A stretch of 64,000 bases of DNA from Symsagittifera roscoffensis (GCF_963678635.1 NC_087069.1:56460061-56524060); one strand, 5' to 3'; counted from the first letter of the stretch, positions 1 through 12,385 are shown. The notes: generated by a model not told the origin, from the sequence alone. Program-made: numbers and translations.

Positions 1-1750
1 CCATTTCGCAGTAAGGGATGTCATAGTTTTTTGAGGGACTCAAGGGTTGCAAATATTGCCTTCAGTTGTGACTACTCAAATCTTGGTATTTTTGAGATAT
101 GACGTTTTTATAGTTTTTTTCAAAAAATTTTACAGAAAACTTCAGTTTAATTCTGTTATTGAAAATTTTGACTTTCCTAACCGAGTAGTTGGGGGCTGTT
201 AGAGTACTCTCAGGGGTTGCGAATCTTGCGTCCAAATGCGACTGCTCAAATGGTCTTAGTTTCCGAGATATGACATTTGCTATACCTTTTTTACTTTAAA
301 ATTGTTCAAAGAATTGAGATATAAAAATTATAACAAAATTTGAAGTTCCCATCTGTAATGTGAGGCTCTGTCATGTTACTCTCAGGAATTGCGAATTTAG
401 CATTTAAATATGACTGCCCAAATCCGTGTAGTTTTCGAGATAATACGTTTTTTAATACGTTCGAGATAATACGTCTTTATCTTCCTTTAATTTTCAAAAT
501 TTGAAATTCCAACCATTTAGTTGGGAGGCTGTTAGAGTACTCTCTGGAGTTCCAATTTTTGCCTCCAAGTCTGACTGCTCAAGTTTTTGTAGTTCTTGAG
601 ATATGACGTTTTTGTGATTTTTCATAAAATTTTCAGAAAACTTAAATTCAGATATGACGTTTGTTATATCTTTTTTTTTTCACTTTAAAATTGTTCAAAG
701 AACTTTGATATAAAAATTTAATAAATTTGAATTTCTCATCCTTATAGTGAGTTTCTGTCAGGTTAATCCCAGGAACTGCGTTTTTAGTATTCAAACATGA
801 TTGCTCAAATCCTTGTAGTTATCGAGAAGTGACGTTTTTCCTTATTTTTTCAAAAAGTTTTAAGAAAAGCTAATTTTAATTTTTTCTTATTCAAAATTTG
901 AAATGTCTATTTTTGCAGTGAGGGCTGTCAAAGTTTTCTCGGGGTCTCAGGGATTCCAAGTTTTGACTTCAATTGTGACTATTCAAATCTTTGTATTTTT
1001 GAGATATGAGTTTTTTCTGATTTTATCAAAAAGTTTTCAAGAAGAGATAATTTTAGTTTTTTTGTTCTCCAAAATTTGAAATGCCAATTTTTGCAGTGAG
1101 GGCTGTCAGAGTTTTCTCAGGGTCTGAGGGATTCCAAGTTTTGACTCCGATTGTGACTACTCAAATCTTTGTATTTTTGAGATATGACGTTTTTTCTGAT
1201 TTCATCAAAAAGTTTTCAAGAAGAAATAGTTTTAGTTTTTTTGTTCTCCAAAATTTGAAATGCCCATTTTTGCAGTGAGGGCTGTCAGAGTTTTCTCAGG
1301 GTCTGAGGGGTTGCAAATATTACCTCCAAATATGACTGCTCAAATCTTTGTAGTTTTCGAGATATGACGTTTTTTCAGATTTTTTCAAAACGTCTTCAGA
1401 AAACTTAAATTTCCTTTTAATTTTCAAAATTTGAAATTCCGACCCCTTTTTTTTGGGGGAGGGGGGGGGGGGGGGGGCTGTTGGAGTACTTTCAGGAGTT
1501 GTAAATTTTGCCTCCAAATGTGACTGCTCAAATCCTTGTAGTTTTTGAAATATGACGTTTTTGTGATTTTTCAAAAAATTATCAGAAATTTTAAATTTAC
1601 TTTTTTTTTCTTCACAGTTTGTAATTCCGAACCCTGTAGTTGCGGTATGTCCGAGAATTCTCAAGATATGCAAATCTTGCGTCCAAATGCGATTGCTCGA
1701 TTGCTTTTAGTTTCCGAGATATGACATTTCTTAGTTAATTATAATCTGAT
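1..1750. repeat. Degenerate ~180-bp tandem satellite
   Basis: About nine diverged head-to-tail monomers of roughly 150-180 bp. Each has the order AAATTTGAAAT, then a block around 'gggctgtcagagt', then 'gactgctcaaat', then 'gagatatgacgttttt'. The clearest pair begins at 1081 and 1261 (period 180). Poly-T and poly-G runs (for example a G-run near 1455-1475) interrupt monomers. ORFs of 65-117 codons here are by-products of the repeat and have no recognisable domain. Confidence 0.85.
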
Positions 1751-4700
1751 CTATAAACAACTTTCGCAAAATATTTTTGGTTTTTCCAAATTTGAATAAA
1801 AAAACCGATAAAACTTTTCTTTACAAAATTTGAAATCACCAACCTTGTACTTAAAAGGGTGCTGTCATAGTGCACGCAAAGGATGCAGTTGTAATTTTCA
1901 TCGAATGCGGTTCTTTTGAGTTGTTGAAAATTTGAAGCACCGGAGGTGCGTTACGCTCTAGTAACGTCTTATTAGTCTTAACTTTTTTTTCTTTTTTAAT
2001 CTTTTTTGGGGGCTTCTTATGTTTCGAGCTATTTTATTTTGGCTTAGTTGTCTCATTCTGTTTCTTTTGACATGCAAATAATGTTTTTTGTGTGTTTTGC
2101 GTTGCGAATAACGGTAAATTTTCATAAGGCTTAAATCTTGTTGTTGTTTTTTTCGGCTTAAAAGGTTTCTGCCAAGGTATTTGTTACCGCTTGGGAAATT
2201 ATCTTCCTATGCTAGTTTCCCATTCTATTGTCTCGGCAAGTTTTTGTTTCAACACTAGCCTCATTCATTATGATAGATGTAGTTTTTTCGGCATTCTAGA
2301 TATAGCATTGATAGATCTAGATCTAGCGTCGCCTCTGGTAATAACATGTTTCTTACTCATTTCTTATTACTTAAGACAAAAGAGGATAATTATTCAGCGC
2401 CTAATCCAAAAATCTAAACAGCGAGATAATTTAAAGTTCATGAGAAGTAGAGAAAATAAGTAGTGAGAAAAATTTTATGGTTATTGTTTTACTTTTATGG
2501 ATTTGGTCGCAATATGTTCAGGCGCTAGCCTTGAAAGATTTTTTTCAGCTCATCCGGGATTCAATCTTCTAAGGGCTCTGAAAAAGCCGAAAACTGACAT
2601 TATTAATTTTGATAAAATTAAACAACTGAATTGAGTTGAAGCCAACTACTTGAAAGTAAATGAATGGAGTGGTTTTTTAAAATTCGATGAACGTAGTTCA
2701 GACTCTTATATAGGTCGGTATGATTTTTGTTTTGGTTTTTTTTTCAAAAAAAGTCTTCAAGTATTCAAGCGCAAATTTCGCGATTTTTTGTTGAAAGGAA
2801 AACATACTCCACCATCGAAAAGCAAAACTGTAAATATCACGAAAAACGTGATTGACGTTGAATCCAACTTCGAGAAAATGAAATGGATCACCCAGTGAAA
2901 TAAATAGTTAACAATTTGATCCAGTTTTCTCAAATCGGGTTAATTTTATATAAAAAAGTGTCAATCATAAATTGTTTTGGAAAATCAAAGAGCCTTAAGG
3001 CTGTATAGTTTTTGTTAAGATATAACTTGAACTATTGATAAGATCATTAGGTCAAGTAAAAGTCAGAACTTGTCTGTTTATCATTTAACACAATTGTTGG
3101 TAGTATTTTTTTATTGTCGTGAAACAGCGAGCGGAGAAAAACAACGAAATCAACAAAAAAAAGTCCGGAGCAAAAATAGGAAATGTAGAACAAAATAAAA
3201 CAAGACTGCTCGTATCAGGGCGAAGCCCTGAAAGTTCCGACTGCCTTTTATTGCTCGATTGCTTTTAGTTTCCGAGATATGACATTTCTTAGTTAATTAT
3301 AATCTGATCTATAAACAACTTTCGCAAAATATTTTTGGTTTTTCCAAATTTGAATAAAAAAACCGATAAAACTTTTCTTTACAAAATTTGAAATCACCAA
3401 CCTTGTAGTTAAAAGGGTGCTGTCATAGTGCACGCAAAGGATGCAGTTGTAAATTTCATCGAATGCGGTTCTTTTGAGTTGTTGAAAATTTGAAGCACCG
3501 GAGGTGCGTTACGCTCTAGTAACGTCTTATTAGTCTTAACTTTTTTTTCTTTTTTAATCTTTTTTGGGGGCTTCTTATGTTTCGAGCTATTTTATTTTGG
3601 CTTAGTTGTCTCATTCTGTTTCTTTTGACATGCAAATAATGTTTTTTGTGTGTTTTGCGTTGCGAATAACGGTAAATTTTCATAAGGCTTAAATCTTGTT
3701 GTTTTTTTTTCGGCTTAAAAGGTTTCTGCCAAGGTATTTGTTACCGCTTGGGAAATTATCTTCCTATGCTAGTTTCCCATTCTATTGTCTCGGCAAGTTT
3801 TTGTTTCAACACTAGCCTCATTCATTATGATAGATGTAGTTTTTTCGGCATTCTAGATATAGCATTGATAGATCTAGATCTAGCGTCGCCTCTGGTAATA
3901 ACATGTTTCTTACTCATTTCTTATTACTTAAGACAAAAGAGGATAATTATTCAGCGCCTAATCCAAAAATCTAAACAGCGAGATAATTTAAAGTTCATGA
4001 GAAGTAGAGAAAATAAGTTGTGAGAAAAATTTTATGGTTATTGTTTTACTTTTATGGATTTGGTCGCAATATGTTCAGGCGCTAGCCTTGAAAGATTTTT
4101 TTCAGCTCATCCGGGATTCAATCTTCTAAGGGCTCTGAAAAAGCCGAAAACTGACATTATTAATTTTGATAAAATTAAACAACTGAATTGAGTTGAAGCA
4201 AACTACTTGAAAGTAAATGAATGGAGTGGTTTTTTAAAATTCGATGAACGTAGTTCAGACTCTTATATAGGTCGGTATGATTTTTTTTTTGTTTTTTTTT
4301 TCAAAAAAAGTCTTCAAGTATTCAAGCTCAAATTTCGCGATTTTTTGTTGAAAGGAAAACATACTCCACCATCGAAAAGCAAAACTGTAAATATCACGAA
4401 AAACGTGATTGACGTTGAATCCAACTTCGAGAAAATGAAATGGATCACCCAGTGAAATAAATAGTTAACAATTTGATCCAGTTTTCTCAAATCGGGTTAA
4501 TTTTATATAAAAAAGTGTCAATCATAAATTGTTTTGGAAAATCAAAGAGCCTTAAGGCTGTATAGTTTTTGTTAAGATATAACTTGAACTATTGATAAGA
4601 TCATTAGGTCAAGTAAAAGTCAGAACTTGTCTGTTTATCATTTAACACAATTGTTGGTAGTATTTTTTTATTGTCGTGAAACAGCGAGCGGAGAAAAACA

Positions 4701-7700
4701 ACGAAATCAACAAAAAAAAGTCCGGAGCAAAAATAGGAAATGTAGAACAAAATAAAACAAGACTGCTCGTATCAGGGCGAAGCCCTGAAAGTTCCGACTG
4801 CCTTTTATTGCTCGATTGCTTTTAGTTTCCGAGATATGACATTTCTTAGTTAATTATAATCTGATCTATAAACAACTTTCGCAAAATATTTTTGGTTTTT
4901 CCAAATTTGAATAAAAAAACCGATAAAACTTTTCTTTACAAAATTTGAAATCACCAACCTTGTACTTAAAAGGGTGCTGTCATAGTGCACGCAAAGGATG
5001 CAGTTGTAATTTTCATCGAATGCGGTTCTTTTGAGTTGTTGAAAATTTGAAGCACCGGAGGTGCGTTACGCTCTAGTAACGTCTTATTAGTCTTAACTTT
5101 TTTTTCTTTTTTAATCTTTTTTGGGGGCTTCTTATGTTTCGAGCTATTTTATTTTGGCTTAGTTGTCTCATTCTGTTTCTTTTGACATGCAAATAATGTT
5201 TTTTGTGTGTTTTGCGTTGCGAATAACGGTAAATTTTCATAAGGCTTAAATCTTGTTGTTTTTTTTTTCGGCTTAAAAGGTTTCTGCCAAGGTATTTGTT
5301 ACCGCTTGGGAAATTATCTTCCTATGCTAGTTTCCCATTCTATTGTCTCGGCAAGTTTTTGTTTCAACACTAGCCTCATTCATTATGATAGATGTAGTTT
5401 TTTCGGCATTCTAGATATAGCATTGATAGATCTAGATCTAGCGTCGCCTCTGGTAATAACATGTTTCTTACTCATTTCTTATTACTTAAGACAAAAGAGG
5501 ATAATTATTCAGCGCCTAATCCAAAAATCTAAACAGCGAGATAATTTAAAGTTCATGAGAAGTAGAGAAAATAAGTAGTGAGAAAAATTTTATGGTTATT
5601 GTTTTACTTTTATGGATTTGGTCGCAATATGTTCAGGCGCTAGCCTTGAAAGATTTTTTTCAGCTCATCCGGGATTCAATCTTCTAAGGGCTCTGAAAAA
5701 GCCGAAAACTGACATTATTAATTTTGATAAAATTAAACAACTGAATTGAGTTGAAGCCAACTACTTGAAAGTAAATGAATGGAGTGGTTTTTTAAAATTC
5801 GATGAACGTAGTTCAGACTCTTATATAGGTCGGTATGATTTTTGTTTTGGTTTTTTTTTCAAAAAAAGTCTTCAAGTATTCAAGCGCAAATTTCGCGATT
5901 TTTTGTTGAAAGGAAAACATACTCCACCATCGAAAAGCAAAACTGTAAATATCACGAAAAACGTGATTGACGTTGAATCCAACTTCGAGAAAATGAAATG
6001 GATCACCCAGTGAAATAAATAGTTAACAATTTGATCCAGTTTTCTCAAATCGGGTTAATTTTATATAAAAAAGTGTCAATCATAAATTGTTTTGGAAAAT
6101 CAAAGAGCCTTAAGGCTGTATAGTTTTTGTTAAGATATAACTTGAACTATTGATAAGATCATTAGGTCAAGTAAAAGTCAGAACTTGTCTGTTTATCATT
6201 TAACACAATTGTTGGTAGTATTTTTTTATTGTCGTGAAACAGCGAGCGGAGAAAAACAACGAAATCAACAAAAAAAAGTCCGGAGCAAAAATAGGAAATG
6301 TAGAACAAAATAAAACAAGACTGCTCGTATCAGGGCGAAGCCCTGAAAGTTCCGACTGCCTTTTATTGCTCGATTGCTTTTAGTTTCCGAGATATGACAT
6401 TTCTTAGTTAATTATAATCTGATCTATAAACAACTTTCGCAAAATATTTTTGGTTTTTCCAAATTTGAATAAAAAAACCGATAAAACTTTTCTTTACAAA
6501 ATTTGAAATCACCAACCTTGTAGTTAAAAGGGTGCTGTCATAGTGCACGCAAAGGATGCAGTTGTAAATTTCATCGAATGCGGTTCTTTTGAGTTGTTGA
6601 AAATTTGAAGCACCGGAGGTGCGTTACGCTCTAGTAACGTCTTATTAGTCTTAACTTTTTTTTCTTTTTTAATCTTTTTTGGGGGCTTCTTATGTTTCGA
6701 GCTATTTTATTTTGGCTTAGTTGTCTCATTCTGTTTCTTTTGACATGCAAATAATGTTTTTTGTGTGTTTTGCGTTGCGAATAACGGTAAATTTTCATAA
6801 GGCTTAAATCTTGTTGTTTTTTTTTCGGCTTAAAAGGTTTCTGCCAAGGTATTTGTTACCGCTTGGGAAATTATCTTCCTATGCTAGTTTCCCATTCTAT
6901 TGTCTCGGCAAGTTTTTGTTTCAACACTAGCCTCATTCATTATGATAGATGTAGTTTTTTCGGCATTCTAGATATAGCATTGATAGATCTAGATCTAGCG
7001 TCGCCTCTGGTAATAACATGTTTCTTACTCATTTCTTATTACTTAAGACAAAAGAGGATAATTATTCAGCGCCTAATCCAAAAATCTAAACAGCGAGATA
7101 ATTTAAAGTTCATGAGAAGTAGAGAAAATAAGTTGTGAGAAAAATTTTATGGTTATTGTTTTACTTTTATGGATTTGGTCGCAATATGTTCAGGCGCTAG
7201 CCTTGAAAGATTTTTTTCAGCTCATCCGGGATTCAATCTTCTAAGGGCTCTGAAAAAGCCGAAAACTGACATTATTAATTTTGATAAAATTAAACAACTG
7301 AATTGAGTTGAAGCAAACTACTTGAAAGTAAATGAATGGAGTGGTTTTTTAAAATTCGATGAACGTAGTTCAGACTCTTATATAGGTCGGTATGATTTTT
7401 TTTTTGTTTTTTTTTTTCAAAAAAAGTCTTCAAGTATTCAAGCTCAAATTTCGCGATTTTTTGTTGAAAGGAAAACATACTCCACCATCGAAAAGCAAAA
7501 CTGTAAATATCACGAAAAACGTGATTGACGTTGAATCCAACTTCGAGAAAATGAAATGGATCACCCAGTGAAATAAATAGTTAACAATTTGATCCAGTTT
7601 TCTCAAATCGGGTTAATTTTATATAAAAAAGTGTCAATCATAAATTGTTTTAGAAAATCAAAGAGCCTTAAGGCTGTATAGTTTTTGTTAAGATATAACT

Positions 7701-7923
7701 TGAACTATTGATAAGATCATTAGGTCAAGTAAAAGTCAGAACTTGTCTGTTTATCATTTAACACAATTGTTGGTAGTATTTTTTTATTGTCTTGAAACAG
7801 CGAGCGGAGAAAAACAACGAAATCAACAAAAAAAGTCCGGAGCAAAAGTAGGAAATGTAGAACAAAATAAAACAAGACTGCTCGTATCAGGGCGAAGCCC
7901 TGAAAGTTCCGACTGCCTTTTAT
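1691..7923. repeat. Four tandem 1557-bp units in ABAB order
   Basis: Four near-identical copies start at about 1691, 3248, 4805 and 6363, each joined at 'attgctcgattgc'. Matched landmarks at 2191, 3748, 5306 and 6863 give periods of 1557, 1558 and 1557. Units 1 and 3 share one set of variants ('ttgtacttaaaag', 'aataagtagtg', 'gaagccaac'); units 2 and 4 share another ('ttgtagttaaaag', 'aataagttgtg', 'gaagcaaac'). The first ~160 bp of each unit is a monomer of the upstream satellite. The 90- and 82-codon ORFs in each unit begin with TTG and match no family, so I do not call them genes. Confidence 0.95.
7866..7917 (+). repeat. Inverted-repeat arm with palindromic core (left)
   Basis: The end of the last 1557-bp unit carries the palindrome 'cagggcgaagccctg' flanked by 'gactgctcgta' and 'ttccgactgc'. 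A diverged reverse-complement copy lies at 9518-9575. The same block closes each of the four tandem units. Confidence 0.75.
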
Positions 7924-9225
7924 TGTTTATGGAGCAGTAATAACATAAACAACATAAAAAATTAAATGAAAGTTTAAAAAAATGAAAACCATTTTTTTTT
8001 TCTAAAATTTGAAAATTATTTCTATGAAAATCATCCCCCCACGCCATTTTAAGTACAAAACAATAGATTTCGCTCCTTGTAACAAATCAATTATGGCAAA
8101 TAATCTTCTTTCAGCCAGTTTGGAACGATTTCTAAGACAGATGGATTAAATCTCCGCTTACGCGTTCATAGCGCGAATTATATCGCGCGTTAATTGTCTT
8201 AAATTGGTCAAAATGGCCGAAATGGCACTCTTTAACCCCTCATAACTTAACGAAAAATGATCACAGGTGAAATGTCTTTTCAAATTTAAGCTCAGGACAA
8301 CAATAGCTTTCGAATGATATAAAAAAAATTCCGTCAAAAATGGCTAGTTAAAAAGTCGAAATTTGTCTGAAAAGAAAAAAAAACCCACCCGAGCACAAAT
8401 ATTCCGTTACTTTCCTATCGAAAGTCGGAACAAAATGCATTGGCTCCCAAGCAGCTCAAAAACTCCGAAATAAAATTTGAAGTTGAACTGAATGGAAGGA
8501 ATTTAACGGTATTGAAAATGGATGGTTAATAATTGATTTTAAAAAAGAAATCGTAACAGCCTTACTGAATTGCTATTTATTTGCTCCTGTAATTCTCTTC
8601 ATTGATATGTAGCTTAGCAGTTTTAGTGTCCGTTCAGATAGAGAGGATGAAAGACTGTAGCAGTCGAACATATTGCAAGATGGTTGCTTTTATAAATAGT
8701 ATTTGGGGGATGCTATTCTATTCTATTTTATTCTATTCGTCTATTCCGTTCCACTTCAGAATTAACTGGTGTTTGCTCAATTGCACATTCACTAACAAAT
8801 TTTAAAAAATCAAACCATAATTGTTTCTTTTTTCTTCTCTCTCCCCACTGGATTATGAGAGAGGAAGAGTTATAGTGGAAAATATTCTAAATATATTTTC
8901 GCTCTTCTTTCTCTGCTCTATGTAAGTAGATTTCTCTATGTAAGTAGATTTTTATTTGAGCTAGGTTCATTAAATAGGTAGTAGGTGTCTCATAAATTTG
9001 TTTTGAACGCCGTGTTCCGTTGACGCGCACCAGAACGTTCTCTTCTCCGTTTGCCATCGTCTTGTTCCGGCTTTCAAAGATAGTGCGGAATATTTATGCT
9101 TGGGGTGGATTTTTCGGCTTTCATTTTTCGACTTTTTTTTTATAATTTGGCCGATTTTTTATATCATCTGAAAGATATTTTTTCCTGAATTAAAATTGTA
9201 AAAGATGATCATTTTTTGCGAAGTT

Positions 9226-9246
9226 GGGGGGGGGGGGGGGGGGGGG
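9226..9246 (+). repeat. 21-G homopolymer
   Basis: Twenty-one consecutive G, able to form a G-quadruplex. The exact length is likely to be uncertain in any assembly. Confidence 0.9.
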
Positions 9247-9274
9247 AATTTGCAAAGTTGGTAAATTAGGGATA

Positions 9275-9355
9275 ATTTACGCGTAAGCGGCAAATTAATG
9301 GGTAAGCGGCAAATTAATTTGCCGTAACACGCGTAAGCGGCAAATTACTGGGTTT
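9275..9355 (+). repeat. Short minisatellite 'taagcggcaaatta'
   Basis: Three direct copies of 'gtaagcggcaaatta' with an inverted fragment 'aatttgccgtaac' between copies 2 and 3. Complementary sequence to the 'acgcgtaagcgg' part recurs near 8155. Confidence 0.75.
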
Positions 9356-9517
9356 CCAATTTAATTGAGGTAAGTCTTTTGTTCGTTTTATTAGGACACA
9401 AGTTGCTAAATACATTGTTTACATAGGCGTGTGGGGAGATAAATTTAACAAAAAATAAAAAAAGTTTTCCTTTTTCCGATTACTTCGTCAATTTTTCAAC
9501 CAGAAAACTTCTGTTAG

Positions 9518-9575
9518 CCTTATAGTGCAGTCGGAGCATTCAGGGCTTCACCCTGATATACGAACAGTCTGTTGT
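9518..9575 (-). repeat. Inverted-repeat arm with palindromic core (right)
   Basis: Reads 'gcagtcggagcattcagggc' followed by 'ttcaccctgatatacgaac'. This is the reverse complement, at roughly 80% identity over about 48 bases, of the block at 7866-7917. The two arms enclose about 1.6 kb with no recognisable gene. Confidence 0.7.
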
Positions 9576-9632
9576 TGCGACCAATGAAAATGGATTGGAA
9601 TTTTGTATTCGGGTGTGCTAGTTTTTTTTGTT

Positions 9633-9905
9633 CCGACACGTGACTGAACAGACTCCACACAACCGGTGCGTAGTCCACACAAATTCTGTTTTACTGAATG
9701 TGTAAATTTGTCAAGGTCTGAAAAAAGTCTTTGAACGGACTCAGCGAAACTTAGCATAGCGGTATGGCGTGCACTTTGAGAGCGTCTGATCTTGCATTCA
9801 ATCCCCTGCCATGGAAATGATAATGTGTGACGGCGAGCTCTCACTTGGTTTCTAGCTTCAGGTCTACCACAGCTTGGTCGATTTCAACTGCAATAATGGT
9901 ACCGC
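9633..9905 (+). mobile_element. Dispersed element with tRNA-like core, copy 1
   Basis: Homologous to 23106-23350 from 'cacgtgactgaacag' to 'actgcaataatgg'. The middle holds a tRNA-like promoter pair: an A-box-like 'tagcatagcggta' and a B-box-like 'gcattcaatccc'. This suggests a tRNA-derived SINE. The other copy overlaps the end of a RERE coding exon, so which copy is ancestral is unclear. Confidence 0.6.
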
Positions 9906-9984
9906 GTGAAAATCCTAGAAGCAAAAATGCAGCCTTCTAGTCGCAAAAAAAGAGCTATGTTGAACAAATAACCTGTTCAGTTAT

Positions 9985-10560
9985 TGTTCGGACCATTTGA
10001 AAAATGGGGAGGAAATTTGTACTCGGGTGTGTTTTAGTTTTTTTTCTTTTTGTTTTCCACGCAAAATCAGGTAACACAAATAATAATAGGAATGGTTCGA
10101 GTGATATATCATATTAAAGCCCTTTCAATCGTGATTCGAATGGCATTAAAAATTTTCCAAATTTTTTTCTAACTTTCGAGAAAAACCGGTATGAAATGTT
10201 TGGTCTAATTTCGAACAAATATGGTGTGATCGTTTAGGCTTACAATAGTTTATTTTAGCTTACTTTACGCTGTGAAAACCTAAATAAAAGTAGTTTTTCG
10301 AGTTTTTTAGCGCCATTTTGTAAACAAAGGTTAAATTTTTTTTTTTCAATTCTTAGTTTTGCCGGTCAGTTTTCTTCAAAAACTATATTCCGAATGGCTT
10401 TTTTAAACTCTGACTGTCAATTATGCGTAAGTTCTATTTTCGTTCAGATCTTATTATCATACCATGCAGAAAAAAAACGACACTAATATGAAAAAAAAGT
10501 TTTTTTATTTGCATTTTTCTAAGACTGTAGTCGGAACATTCTGTGCTACTTGTTTAGATT
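9985..10560 (+). repeat. Dispersed repeat family B, copy 1
   Basis: Shares ordered blocks with 11030-11580, 15610-16170, 16390-16830 and, partly, 18960-19110. The order is 'atggggaggaa', 'cacgcaaaatcag', 'gtgatatatcatatta', 'gtcgtgattcgaa', a run of 'gagaaaaaccgg', and an end near 'gtcggaacattctgtgctac'. No coding capacity was seen. It is probably a non-autonomous element about 0.5 kb long. Confidence 0.65.
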
Positions 10561-10859
10561 GGTTTGATGAAAATTTGCTCACACTCATTCATTGTTTGAT
10601 TGTATCAGTTTGAAGAGAAGATGCTTGTCCTTCAGACTCTTATATAGGTCGCGATGATTTTTTTTTTTTTTTTTTGAAGTAATCAGGTGTTTAGACTTGC
10701 GATCAGCTTAGAGAGTATTGTTACGAACCATCTTTTTTTTCTAATCTAACTCGCAAATAAAGGTGTTCATTAAAAGAGTTCACTTATTTGGAAATTTCAC
10801 TTCAGCATTGGAAATTGCATAGCATCTGTTCTCTGCTTTATTTGTGGCTGGTGCCTATC

Positions 10860-11055
10860 AAGCTTCCTTGGCTGAGTGGTTAGTGTGTGAGACTCTTAAT
10901 CTCTAGGTCGCAGGTTCGAACATGCGGAGTAGACGAAATATTACTCATTCGAGGCTCATTTTTATTTTCTAAATTGCTCTTTACAGCTGCTTTCCATCGT
11001 GTTCTCGGAAGTGTTCGCGAAGCGAAGCTTCGTCTGTGTTTAGTTTTTTTTTGTT
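10860..11055 (+). mobile_element. tRNA-Lys-derived SINE-like copy
   Basis: The head at about 10864-10930 resembles a tRNA. It has an A-box-like 'tggctgagtggttag', an anticodon-arm-like 'gagactcttaatctc' matching a Lys-CTT arm, and the B box 'ggttcgaac'. The body ends with 'gcgaagcgaagcttcgtctg'. A second, diverged copy with the same order lies at 20630-20830. The acceptor and T stems pair poorly, so it is not called a functional tRNA gene. Confidence 0.65.
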
Positions 11056-11580
11056 TTTGTTTTCCCTGCAAAATTAGTAACCACAATTAATCATCGGACT
11101 GGTTACAGTGATATATCATATTAAATCCCTTTCAGTTGTGATTCAAGCTACCTCAAAATTTTTCCAAAAAATCTTGTCAGTGTCGAGAAAACCGGTTTCG
11201 GCTTGAAATTTTTGATTTTTCGTCGTTTTCGAGCGAACAAAGCCATCGAGTAGCGTTCGATATGAGTGAAAATTTGCAATTTATCCCAAAAACTTAATGC
11301 AACAAAAATTCATATAGCGCTTCTCTGGCTAAAAAAAACTTTTGAAAATTTGCGTGCAATTTGCGTGCAATTTTGAAAATTTTTCGAAGACAATTGCTCG
11401 TTTATACCTAATTCACTAATTTTCTACGCGTTCGTAGTTTTTTTTCAACACGCAAAAAAGCACGAACTTGGAGAAAAAAGTTTTCTATCTTTATGTGGTC
11501 GGAACATTCTGTGCTACTTGCACAGCAACCGGCTATCCGTTTTTGAGATTTTTTTTGCCTTGGTAACGCAGTACTTTGCG
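11030..11580 (+). repeat. Dispersed repeat family B, copy 2
   Basis: Same block order as 9985-10560, ending in 'gtcggaacattctgtgctac' followed by 'ttgcacagcaaccggctatcc'. Confidence 0.65.
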
Positions 11581-11696
11581 AATGCAGTTTTCGTCTTTAT
11601 TTTTAGTTTGAAGTTCTGGTCTGCTGATGATTTTGTGTTAGTGGTAGTGCAAGGAGAAATAGTGGGAGTGAAGATAGTGAGAGTATAAAATTAACC

Positions 11697-12385
11697 TGGG
11701 TGTTGCAACCGGGCACTAATCTTTTTTCCGTAAATAATTTTGTTCACAGAATGGTCAAAAAAGAAATGGTAAATTTACACTCAGTTCATATTGAATTCGA
11801 AAATCTTGGCGTCTCCGGAACACTTGGTCTGGAGGTAAAGATTACGGCTGGGACGACTAAGATCCTGTGCTCGAATCTGACAGGACCTGTTTTTTTTTCA
11901 AACAGGAAATAATCAGAAAAAATTGTCAGCCTATTATTTGTTTCATTTTTTGTCGGCTGAGTTGCCACATCATAGAATTGCCTTTTTTGCTGTGGGCAAA
12001 TGACATTCTAATTGCTTTTAGTTGATTTATTTGTTTGTAATTGCTTCTAATTGATTTGTTTGTAATTGTATTAACTACAATTTCAGCTAATTTTTCAGCT
12101 AATTGTTTGCTGAAAAAGTTGATTTCGGCTCAGCTGTAATCAGCTTAGTGACCTTATTTTGATTCATTGCAATGGAAACATGCTTTTTTTGCTCGCCCTT
12201 GGATTGCACAAGTAGCTAAAATCTTAATAAATAAATAATAAATTCTTCACGGCTTCATTTTTTTGTTTCGGCTTGATAGTTTTTAGCCTTTCTTATATCT
12301 GCTTAATGCCCTCATATTGCGTCTCAAAAATAGTGTTTGCGTGTGTATGTTTCATAATTTTTTCAGAACTTTTTATCGATTTTAT
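11697..12385 (+). repeat. ~700-bp direct repeat pair, copy 1
   Basis: Aligns in order with 12409-12985, an offset of about 712. Shared blocks include 'attttgttcacagaatggtc', 'gttcatattgaa', 'ctggaggtaa', 'cctgtttttttt' and 'gtgtgtatgtt'. No coding function is supported. Confidence 0.75.

Larger units (their letters stand above)
7924..9517. other. AT-rich spacer between inverted-repeat arms
   Basis: No coding sequence is supported. It holds 'ccgcttacgcg' near 8155, which is complementary to 'cgcgtaagcgg' near 9280; a near-palindrome 'cgcgaattatatcgcgcg' around 8173; and short A/T runs. ORFs in the stretch are short and without domains. Confidence 0.5.

Noticed and set aside
2191-7138. Repeated 90/91-codon ORF in each 1557-bp unit, and the 82-codon ORF beside it
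   Set aside because: Both begin with TTG, carry no known domain, and exist in four copies only because the unit is repeated. The downstream frame differs between copies through T-run length changes.
7866-7917. Helitron 3' end
   Set aside because: A hairpin is present, but no CTRR terminus follows at the expected distance and no TC start was found.
9548-9844. 98-codon minus-strand ORF
   Set aside because: It lies across the inverted-repeat arm and the dispersed element; the translation has no family resemblance and the copy at 23106 does not keep the frame.
10864-10935. Functional tRNA-Lys gene
   Set aside because: The anticodon arm and B box match well, but acceptor and T stems do not pair properly and a second diverged copy with the same non-tRNA body shows it is a SINE.
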